DNA of 6,948 nucleotides, taken from the NCBI GenBank assembly GCA_007131555.1, contig SLQH01000506.1, positions 1-6,948 on the forward strand. Reading direction: 5' to 3'. This DNA is from Planctomycetota bacterium. Lineage in GTDB: Bacteria; Planctomycetota; UBA11346. Position numbers and translations under genes: made by a program. The notes beneath the pieces are model-generated. The model was not told the origin of the DNA. It saw only the letters and a list, made by a program, of their open reading frames with translations, and searched no databases. Positions 1 to 6,672 of this stretch are shown here, piece by piece; within the stretch, counting starts at the first letter, position 1, and each line of letters opens with the position of its first letter.

Positions 1-489
1 GACGAACCAGCGGTTGTCGCGGGCGATATGATCGCTGATGAAGACGCACAGCCACGGGCCGTGTTCCTCAATGAAGAAGAAATCCTCGCAGGTGGCGGTG
101 GTGCGCCAACCCGGCTGGCCGTGGACCGCCTGCCACATCGGCAGGATGGGGGTCTCGCCACTGGCCTGAGGACGGGCGCAATCGAGATCATGGTTGCCCA
201 TGATGAAGCTGACCGGCGCCTGGACGCGACCCAGGAGTTCCATCTGGATCGCGACACTACGTTCCACCACCGCTGGGTTTCGGCCCTCGGTGGCATCGCC
301 CAGATACCAGATGGCATCGGGCATCAATTCAAGGTCGAGGATGTCGTCGACGGCGATGCGCAGACATTCCTCAATCATCTCCGGCATGCCCTGCTGGAGA
401 TCAGAGATCACCCAGGCCCGCAGACAGCGCCCCCGGTCATGGGCCAGAACTGCGTCAATCAGGCCCGATCCAGGGCTGGCGCAGTCCAT
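1..489 (-). CDS. Calcineurin-like metallophosphoesterase, 3' end outside window
   Basis: The frame is open from an ATG at 489 to the window edge, giving 163 residues with no stop. Two of the metal-binding motifs of the calcineurin-like phosphoesterase family are clear: GDATEG (residues 64-69, matching GDxx[DE]) and GNHD (98-101), each after a hydrophobic strand (IWYL, VSFIM). The first motif is SDLQ (29-32), where the family normally has DxH, so one metal ligand appears replaced by Gln. A later FISDH (150-154) may begin the C-terminal half; the GHxH motif expected further on is beyond the window. There is no signal peptide or membrane helix, so it is probably cytosolic. The start is supported by a GGAAGA ribosome binding site 7 bases upstream and by a TGATG junction with the preceding gene. 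The family hydrolyses phosphomonoesters or diesters with two metal ions; the substrate cannot be told. Placed last in the visible operon, it may oppose the dikinase two genes upstream, which is inference. Confidence 0.85.
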   Translation of the reverse strand, partial: MDCASPGSGLIDAVLAHDRGRCLRAWVISDLQQGMPEMIEECLRIAVDDILDLELMPDAIWYLGDATEGRNPAVVERSVAIQMELLGRVQAPVSFIMGNHDLDCARPQASGETPILPMWQAVHGQPGWRTTATCEDFFFIEEHGPWLCVFISDHIARDNRWFV

Positions 490-1313
490 CAATAGATCTT
501 CCACAGGCGCTTGAAGAGCAGGAAGAAGGGAATCGCCAACAGGACATAGGCCACGATCCAGGGCGGGAAGGCCGCCGAAAAACCGGGAACGATGCCCAGG
601 AAACGCCGTTCCTCAAGGTGGGTGTGCAAGGACCGGACGACATCGCCGTACAGCCAGCGCTCTGGGGTGCTGTAGATGCGACGGTCAACGATGACCGACA
701 GGTCCTGGAGACGATCGCCAGCCCGCAATTGGAGCCGATAGGGCTCTGGCGATGGTTCAAAGACCAGGGTCCAGGTGGCCCGGGCGATGGTCTCACCGTC
801 CCAGGCCTCACCGGTCTCCGGTATCTGGATGAGACTGTCGACGCTGCGCATACCAGCATGAGGCAGGATGTAGACCGGATGACCAGCCTTGGCTGGGGCC
901 ATCTCGGCGCTGATGCTGATCTCCTCGCCTGAGCGGGGCGGTACATGACCAAGACGAGCATAGGCCCAGGAGGCCAAAAGAATGATCGGCACCAGGGCCC
1001 ACAGCAAAGGCCGCACTTCAGCCTTGAGCTGGGCAATCGATATCTTGGCTGACAAGGCCCGCAGACGGTTCTTGAGATCCTTGTCACCAGCCGCCTTGGC
1101 GGCGCGAATGCGGGCCTTGAGGGTGGCGCGGTCCTCTTTGTGACGCCCCAGCAGGGCCTGATCACTAACCCGCTTGCGCAACAGCAGCATGACGGCAGCA
1201 GTACCACCTGCGAGGATCACCAAGGGCAGATCACGACCCAGCAGCAGCATCCAGCCCAGGGGATAATCCAGCAGGGCCACCAGCAGATCATAGATGGCTT
1301 CGAAGGTCTCCAT
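489..1313 (-). CDS. EMC3/TMCO1-like (DUF106-type) membrane protein of the YidC/Oxa1 superfamily
   Basis: This 274-residue protein has three membrane helices, at about residues 28-46, 102-120 and 249-268. Between the first two is a charged helical hairpin (47-100) starting RKR and rich in Lys, Arg and Glu, followed by an RPLLWALVPIILLASWAY segment. A helix, cytosolic coiled-coil hairpin and Pro-containing second helix is the layout of the EMC3/TMCO1 branch of Oxa1-type insertases, which help hydrophobic segments enter membranes. Charges suggest an external N-terminus and a cytosolic C-terminus (KRLWKIY). Residues 121-248 form a polar, strand-rich extracytoplasmic region with no transmembrane segment; archaeal and eukaryotic members have only a short loop there. 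Residues 7-26 are also hydrophobic and may be an amphipathic helix. The start shares one base with the dikinase stop (TGATG) and has a GGGGAG site 7 bases upstream. The assignment rests on topology and remembered sequence pattern, not a search; it could be an unrelated protein with similar topology. Confidence 0.62.
   Translation of the reverse strand: METFEAIYDLLVALLDYPLGWMLLLGRDLPLVILAGGTAAVMLLLRKRVSDQALLGRHKEDRATLKARIRAAKAAGDKDLKNRLRALSAKISIAQLKAEVRPLLWALVPIILLASWAYARLGHVPPRSGEEISISAEMAPAKAGHPVYILPHAGMRSVDSLIQIPETGEAWDGETIARATWTLVFEPSPEPYRLQLRAGDRLQDLSVIVDRRIYSTPERWLYGDVVRSLHTHLEERRFLGIVPGFSAAFPPWIVAYVLLAIPFFLLFKRLWKIY
497..502 (-). promoter_or_regulatory. Ribosome binding site of the metallophosphoesterase gene
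   Basis: GGAAGA on the minus strand ends 7 bases before the ATG at 489. It lies inside the last codons of the upstream membrane-protein gene, as expected for a coupled start. Confidence 0.6.
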
Positions 1314-4048
1314 CAGCCGTCTCCCCGCTCGATACGCGTCACTCTGCCACGATTGCCGTCCACCCGTACCACATCACCAGGAGCCAGCCAGCGCGTGGCC
1401 TGGGGCAGGGTAACGGCGGGAATGCCGAAGTCCCGGGCCACGATGGCCCCATGCGACAGGGTGCCGCCGCGTTCCACCACCAGGGCCTTGGCCCCGATGA
1501 ACAAGGGCGTCCAGCCGGGATCGGTGCTGGGACAGACCAGGACATAGTCAGTACCCAGATCACCGGCCTCACGCGGATCGAAGACCAGGGCCGCCGGACC
1601 GGTGGCCACCCCAGACGAGACCGCGATACCGTCGCGCTCTTCGCCACCAGCGCCCTCATCGGGCAGACCAAGGCGATCAAGGGCATCACTGTCGATGACC
1701 GGCGGCAGATCCAGGCGCTGAGCCGAGGCATGTCGCAGGCGACGCTGGGCGATCAGGACGGTGAGTTCATCACGACGCTGGGGATAGGCTCGCAGTTCAG
1801 CCCGGGTCAGGAAGAACAGATCCGGACCCAGGTCATGGCGGCGGCCGATCTCCAACAAAATGCGGCGGATGACGTCATAGCCCATCATCAGGTAGTACTT
1901 GCCCTTTTCGCGATAGGGCAGCAGTTCCCGGGCCAGGGCCAGTTGCTGATCAATGTCGGAGCGCAGGATGCGACCACCCCAGGCACGCAGGGTCTCATCC
2001 AGGGCCTCCTCGGCTTCGATGCGGCGGGCGGCGGTAGCCTGATGACGTTCCTCCAGGGCTTCCAGACCGGCCCGGCGGGCCTGGTCCAGGGCCGCATCCA
2101 GGGCCGCCGGATCCTCGTGCCAACGCGGTTGCGACAGCTCCATCTCACCTGAGGCCCGATGGCCAAAACGGACCATGAAGTCACTGATGTCAGCCGTGCC
2201 GCCAGCGACCTGGGCCAGGGTATGATCCTGTTCCCAGGTGATGTCCCCCTCCAGGGCGCTGGTCAGGCTGCGGGCCAGATTCGCAGCAGTGGCCTGATCG
2301 GTCATGCGCAGGAACAGGCCCTCAAGCCGGGACAGGGCCAAGCCGCCGTGGAAACCGGGCTTGAGCGATTCCTTGGCAAAATCGTGCATGACCCGGTCAA
2401 TGACCTGATCAAGCAGGGCATGGAGGGCGTCTTCATCCAGGGCGGCCAGATCACGGGTCCGTTCCTGTTCGACCCAGGTCAGCCAGTCCGGCAGGACCTG
2501 CTCGGTGAAATGACGCCCAGAGGCCGGCGCCTCGACCCGCATGCGCCGTGAGCAGCGCCACATCGCCTTCAGGGTGCCGGGCAGGGCCAGCAGGAAGCCG
2601 GTATCCGCCCGTTTATGATCAAGGGCGGTCGGCGGGCCATCCAGGACGGTGGCATCAGCGGCCACCTGATCAAGGTCATAGATCAGGGGCAGGTCACCCC
2701 AGAACAGGGTCGCCAGGCGATCGACCTGGGCATAGATCCGCCCGCAGATCAGTTCCAGGAAGCCGTCCTGACGCACCGCCTCGGCCGGGCGATAGCCGAA
2801 ATCCTGATACATCAGCCCGAAACCGCCGTCACCGCGCATGAAGTCGCGGACGATGTCCCAGGTCATGGGGGTGGGTGCAGCCAGGGTCTCACCCAGGTTG
2901 TGGGTCACCCACAGGGTGCGCTGGCCATCGGCCAAGGTCCGCAGCCGGGCGATCTCCTCCTGGCGGCCGGTCTCGACATCCAGGAGGATGTCCATGCCCC
3001 GGATCGGGCGGCACTGCAGCAAAGCCAGCTCGCCACCGGCCAGGCCCCATTCGATGTCCATCGGCGCTCCGTACCAGCGCTCGACGCGCAGGCACAACTC
3101 GGCCAGGGTGGCGATGCGTTCACGGGCCAGCACCAGATCGCCGCCATCCTCGGTCTCGGCGGCTGCGCTGCCCAGGGCCGCGACCTCGCGCCCGGCCTCG
3201 CCACTGAAATACTCGCCCTGGGTCGGATCATCTCGCGATACCAGATAGCGGTCAGGGGTGACATCTCCTGACACCACCGCCTCGCCCAGGCCATGAGCGG
3301 CCTCGATGACCATATGCGTGCTATGAGGGTCGTTGGGATCGCGGGTGAAGACCACTCCCGACGAGCGCGACGGGAACATCACCTGGATGTTGACCGCCGT
3401 GCCGGCGCCATCATCAAGGCCATGCCGACGACGATAAGCGGCCGCCCGGGCCGAGGTCCAGGACCGGAACACGGCATCAATGCTGGCCCGGAGGATATCC
3501 CAAGGGTCGGTCGAGAAGGGACAGCCAACGACCTCCTGCCAGTGGGCCATGATGGCTTCACTCTGGCTGCGGGGGGCGACCTGATCCTCGATCTCGACCG
3601 CAATGTCAACAGCGCTGCCGACAAAGGAGACCAGGAACTGACGGTACAACTGCCAGAATCCGTCGTCATCAATGCCAGGCATGCCCGGATACAGACCGAC
3701 GTTGAGCAGGGTGTCCATCATGCCCGGCATCGACTGGGCGGCCCCAGAGCGGACCGAGACCAGCAAGGGTTCAGGACCGCCAAATTGGCGACCGGTAGCC
3801 GATTCCAGGGCCGCCATGTGCTCGCGCAGTTGTTCCTCAAGACCATCCGGCCAGGCTCCGTCGTGGGCCATGACATGGCGGCAGGCGGCGGTGGTGATGG
3901 TGAAACCGGGTGGGACGTGGAAGCCGGCCTGGGTCATGCCGGCCAGGCTGGCCCCCTTGCCACCCAACACGGCGCGGGCCTGCTCGGCACCCTCAGCCAG
4001 GGGCGTGGCGAAATCCCGGATCCAACACTGCGATGACTGGCTGCTCAT
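1313..4048 (-). CDS. PPDK/PEP synthase-like dikinase with rifampin phosphotransferase-type architecture
   Basis: This 911-residue enzyme has an ATP-grasp domain at about 20-350: GGKGASLAGM (K31), VSVRSGAAQSMPGMMD (R100), SGVVFTRDP (230-238), GLGEAVVSGDVTPDRY (253-268), DIEWG (D331, E333) and LLQCRPI (Q345, R347). These positions match the nucleotide and metal ligands known from PPDK. A central domain (about 360-790) carries THNLGETLAAPTPMTWDI, FGHRASGEMELSQPRW and LPYREKGKYYLM, patterns shared with rifampin phosphotransferases and related orphan dikinases. The C-terminal swivelling domain (about 805-911) has TDPGWTPLF and GGTLSHGAIVARDFGIPAV, with His866 as the likely phosphocarrier. No PEP/pyruvate TIM barrel follows, so it should not be a true PEP synthase or PPDK. 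The expected chemistry transfers the beta-phosphate of ATP through His866 to an acceptor bound by the central domain, giving AMP and phosphate. The acceptor is unknown; rifampicin is possible but the operon suggests otherwise. No signal or membrane segment is seen. Its ATG overlaps the propeller gene's stop by 4 bases (ATGA). Confidence 0.9.
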   Translation of the reverse strand: MSSQSSQCWIRDFATPLAEGAEQARAVLGGKGASLAGMTQAGFHVPPGFTITTAACRHVMAHDGAWPDGLEEQLREHMAALESATGRQFGGPEPLLVSVRSGAAQSMPGMMDTLLNVGLYPGMPGIDDDGFWQLYRQFLVSFVGSAVDIAVEIEDQVAPRSQSEAIMAHWQEVVGCPFSTDPWDILRASIDAVFRSWTSARAAAYRRRHGLDDGAGTAVNIQVMFPSRSSGVVFTRDPNDPHSTHMVIEAAHGLGEAVVSGDVTPDRYLVSRDDPTQGEYFSGEAGREVAALGSAAAETEDGGDLVLARERIATLAELCLRVERWYGAPMDIEWGLAGGELALLQCRPIRGMDILLDVETGRQEEIARLRTLADGQRTLWVTHNLGETLAAPTPMTWDIVRDFMRGDGGFGLMYQDFGYRPAEAVRQDGFLELICGRIYAQVDRLATLFWGDLPLIYDLDQVAADATVLDGPPTALDHKRADTGFLLALPGTLKAMWRCSRRMRVEAPASGRHFTEQVLPDWLTWVEQERTRDLAALDEDALHALLDQVIDRVMHDFAKESLKPGFHGGLALSRLEGLFLRMTDQATAANLARSLTSALEGDITWEQDHTLAQVAGGTADISDFMVRFGHRASGEMELSQPRWHEDPAALDAALDQARRAGLEALEERHQATAARRIEAEEALDETLRAWGGRILRSDIDQQLALARELLPYREKGKYYLMMGYDVIRRILLEIGRRHDLGPDLFFLTRAELRAYPQRRDELTVLIAQRRLRHASAQRLDLPPVIDSDALDRLGLPDEGAGGEERDGIAVSSGVATGPAALVFDPREAGDLGTDYVLVCPSTDPGWTPLFIGAKALVVERGGTLSHGAIVARDFGIPAVTLPQATRWLAPGDVVRVDGNRGRVTRIERGDG
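1321..1326 (-). promoter_or_regulatory. Ribosome binding site of the EMC3-like gene
   Basis: GGGGAG on the minus strand ends 7 bases before the ATG at 1313 and lies within the last codons of the dikinase gene. It is the strongest Shine-Dalgarno match in the window and fixes the start of the membrane-protein gene. Confidence 0.65.
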
Positions 4049-6672
4049 TCACGTCTCCCGACCCGTATCAAGCCGCGTTCGGCGGTGGCATAGAACAGGC
4101 TGCCGCCGCTGACAATGGCCGGCGCGGCAGGAACGCCCAGCCAGCGGGCGGCCAGCCAGCGGACATCCTCGCCGCCATCAATCGGACTGAGCATCCAGTT
4201 GCCAGCCTGATTATAGTAGAGGACGGCATCACGCAGCAGGAGTGGCGGCACGGATGACAGGGCGTCATCGCGCTGATGCAGCAGTTCTCCGGAAGCGGCA
4301 TCAAGCACCACCAGGCGGCCGTCAGCGGCAACCGTGGCCAATCGACCACGGAACACCGCCATCGCTCCGCCTCCTGGTTGCAGTCCACTGATCCGCCAAC
4401 GCTCGTTGCCATCGTAAAAGCCCAGACCCAAGAGATTGGTGCCATCATCAATCAACACCGTGTCGCGATGGATGACCGGACCAAGCACAGGCGGACCGGC
4501 CAAGGGCGTATGCAGCAATACCGCGCCGCTGAAACGATCCAGGATGACCAGGGCGGCCGGATCCTGGACCGCCACCGCCACCAGACTGTCCTCGGCGGCA
4601 GGATCATGGATCACATGACCGATCGCGGCAGCCCACAACTCCTGGCCTTCATGATCCAGCGCTACCAGACCGTCATCGCCCACCGACAGCAATATCCCTT
4701 GGTGATCCAGGCGCAGGGCCCCGGAAGCCGCATCGGGCACCGGTCGCTGCCATTGCACAACGCCGGTCTGGGAATCGAGGACATGGAGGTGGCGACCGGA
4801 GTCGCCAGGGGCGCCATCTACCACTAGGACCTGATCTACACTGGCCGCCGGCGAACGATGGAGAGGATGGGCTGTCGCAAAGAACCAGGCTGGCTCCGGA
4901 GCCTGGGTCTCTTCCCGATCATGGACCAGACAATACAGCCCCGGACGCTCATCACTGGCCGAGGGCACAAAGGTCCGGCCATCCAGACGGGCAGGCGGGG
5001 CCGTGGTCTGGAGAGGATGCTCCTCAGATCCGGTGAAACGCCAGCGCATGACTCCGCGCTGGCCGATGCCTTCATCATCCAGGCGACCACCGATCCCGGC
5101 CCCACCCAGATGTCCTGACCACACCGGCGGCGGCAGCTCGCCGCCTGGACGACCCACTGCCATCACCCCGGAACCGATGGTGCCGACATAGACCATGCCG
5201 CGGGCCACGGTCGGCGAACCGATCCATGGCCAGCCACTGCCCAATACGGTCTCCCAGACCACCCGTAGGCGTTCGGCATCCAGACAGACCAGCCGGCCAT
5301 TTTCATTGAGGACATAGACATGGTTCTCGGCCAGGGCCGGAGACGACAGGATGGGGGCTCCAGACTGCCAAGCGGCAACCCGACGACCATCAAGATCCAG
5401 TTGATAGAGATTGCCGTCACGAGAAACGGCATAGACCGCCTCATCATTGACTGCCACCTGACCAAGCACCGTGCGGGGCAGATCATGACGCCAGATCTTG
5501 GCTCCGGTCTCCGGGTCAAGACACCACACCGAACCTCCGGGCAACAGGGTTTCACGCGCTGCCGTGACCTCTTCCTCACTCAACCCGGCCGCCCGCAGAC
5601 GATCCAGTTCACCCGGCAGGGCCTGCTCGGCACTCTGGATGAAATTACCATTACCCATGCCGACGTAGACCCGCCCATGGGCGAAGGTGGGACCAGAAAA
5701 GACCGGATAGGGCATGGCGGTACGCCAGAGTTCCGCACCGGTTTCCAGGTCGAGACAGGCCAGGGCCCGCCCTCCCCAACGACCCAGAGGCAGATACACC
5801 CGGCCCTGGTAAATGGCCGGCGAACCGGAGGCATCGGCATAGGCATCAGGCCCTGGAGCATGCCAGAGCAAAACCGGCTCACCCGTATCATCAGGGTCAA
5901 GGGCGAAGCAGTAGAAACCATCCTGACCGGCACCAACCACGACCCGATCCTCAGCAATGGCCGGAGAACTCTCCATATGGCTGTTCGAGCGATAGGTCCA
6001 CAACACCTCGCCGGTTTCGCGATCCATGACCGTCAGACGGGAGTCCTTGGTCAGGTGGAGGCCTTCACCGATGGCGATATGACGCTCGCCCACCGCCGGC
6101 GAGGAGAAGGTGGCACGGTAGTCGGGAGGGCCACTACGCCACACCAGACCACCGGTATCAGCATCCAGGCAGTACAACTCGGCCCGACCCATGGGATTGA
6201 ACAGAGTGACTTCCGAGGAGGCGATGTAGACACGATTGCCGACCACCGCCGGCGATCCGTAAAAAGTCTGATGACCGCGATCGAAAGTCCACCTGATGCC
6301 CGGCTCAACAGGATCGGGATGGCCCGGCACCCAGCCACGACGATCAAGGTCGCCCCGAAAGGCGGCAAAAAGATGGTCGCCGGCCTCGGCCGCGCCGATC
6401 GCCGCGCTACGATCCGGCAAGATGGCTCGCACACCATACACCACGCCAATCAATCCGGCCACGCCCAGACCCAACGGCAGCTTGAGTCGCCAGATCAGAC
6501 GCAACAGCGATACGAAGGTGGATGGTTTGAAGAGGGCGAAGAGGGCCGTGGCCAGAGAGGCCAACAAACCTGGCAGGATGGCGATGAGCACCTGCAGAGG
6601 CCCGATCAAGACCGGCACGACGGCCAGTTGATCGCTCATCGATGACACTTCGCCGGGAATCAGATCGATCAT
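4045..6672 (-). CDS. Membrane-anchored PQQ-like double beta-propeller protein
   Basis: The 875-residue product starts with a long hydrophobic stretch (about 16-48) and a second one (66-85), separated by a basic loop with K49, R58, R62 and K64. By the positive-inside rule the loop is cytosolic and everything after residue 86 is extracytoplasmic. The rest is built of PQQ-like units, each with an SPAxxxxxVY-type strand followed by LDxxTGxxxW. The first strands begin near 139, 190, 235, 283, 327, 404, 443, 486, then more loosely near 557, 607, 650, 690, 731, 768, 808 and 850. Sixteen units suggest two eight-bladed propellers joined by a Gly-rich linker (about 510-545). A helical insert (about 346-376) breaks the first propeller. 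Such propellers usually serve as binding scaffolds (as in BamB); nothing here shows that a PQQ cofactor is bound, and an enzymatic role is not supported. Its ATG overlaps the upstream stop (ATGA); the upstream Shine-Dalgarno is only a G-rich run, and Met12 (ATG at 6639) is an alternative start. Confidence 0.88.
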   Translation of the reverse strand: MIDLIPGEVSSMSDQLAVVPVLIGPLQVLIAILPGLLASLATALFALFKPSTFVSLLRLIWRLKLPLGLGVAGLIGVVYGVRAILPDRSAAIGAAEAGDHLFAAFRGDLDRRGWVPGHPDPVEPGIRWTFDRGHQTFYGSPAVVGNRVYIASSEVTLFNPMGRAELYCLDADTGGLVWRSGPPDYRATFSSPAVGERHIAIGEGLHLTKDSRLTVMDRETGEVLWTYRSNSHMESSPAIAEDRVVVGAGQDGFYCFALDPDDTGEPVLLWHAPGPDAYADASGSPAIYQGRVYLPLGRWGGRALACLDLETGAELWRTAMPYPVFSGPTFAHGRVYVGMGNGNFIQSAEQALPGELDRLRAAGLSEEEVTAARETLLPGGSVWCLDPETGAKIWRHDLPRTVLGQVAVNDEAVYAVSRDGNLYQLDLDGRRVAAWQSGAPILSSPALAENHVYVLNENGRLVCLDAERLRVVWETVLGSGWPWIGSPTVARGMVYVGTIGSGVMAVGRPGGELPPPVWSGHLGGAGIGGRLDDEGIGQRGVMRWRFTGSEEHPLQTTAPPARLDGRTFVPSASDERPGLYCLVHDREETQAPEPAWFFATAHPLHRSPAASVDQVLVVDGAPGDSGRHLHVLDSQTGVVQWQRPVPDAASGALRLDHQGILLSVGDDGLVALDHEGQELWAAAIGHVIHDPAAEDSLVAVAVQDPAALVILDRFSGAVLLHTPLAGPPVLGPVIHRDTVLIDDGTNLLGLGFYDGNERWRISGLQPGGGAMAVFRGRLATVAADGRLVVLDAASGELLHQRDDALSSVPPLLLRDAVLYYNQAGNWMLSPIDGGEDVRWLAARWLGVPAAPAIVSGGSLFYATAERGLIRVGRRE
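4055..4059 (-). promoter_or_regulatory. Ribosome binding site of the dikinase gene
   Basis: GGGAG on the minus strand ends 6 bases before the ATG at 4048, inside the last codons of the propeller gene. Together with the ATGA overlap it supports this start over later ATG codons. Confidence 0.6.

Noticed and set aside
28..495. A 155-codon plus-strand open frame at the left end
   Set aside because: The opposite frame encodes the GDxxE and GNHD motifs of a metallophosphoesterase with a good start site; the plus-strand product shows nothing recognisable.
1451..4036. Several plus-strand open frames of 130-250 codons opposite the dikinase gene (for example 1451-2152, 2615-3271 and 3293-4036)
   Set aside because: They mirror the dikinase codons, show no family signature, and the minus-strand frame carries conserved catalytic motifs throughout.
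1313..4048. Calling the dikinase gene ppsA or ppdK
   Set aside because: The C-terminal PEP/pyruvate-binding TIM barrel is absent and the chain ends soon after the phosphohistidine domain, so PEP synthesis by this protein alone is unlikely.
991..5766. Frequent CCAGGGCC octamers, about a dozen by eye and nearly all in this orientation
   Set aside because: The ones I checked read GCC CTG G on the coding strand, that is Ala-Leu dipeptides with the preferred GC-rich codons. Codon bias explains them without a chromosomal signal motif.
5320..6645. A 441-codon open frame on the plus strand opposite the propeller gene
   Set aside because: It lies wholly inside a well-supported minus-strand gene, has low-complexity composition (rich in Gln, Gly, Arg, Thr, His) and no recognisable domain. 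Long antisense frames are expected opposite GC-rich coding sequence.
4045..6672. Reading the propeller protein as a PQQ-dependent alcohol dehydrogenase
   Set aside because: The protein has two propellers on a membrane hairpin and I see neither the vicinal cysteine pair nor the catalytic residues of quinoprotein dehydrogenases.
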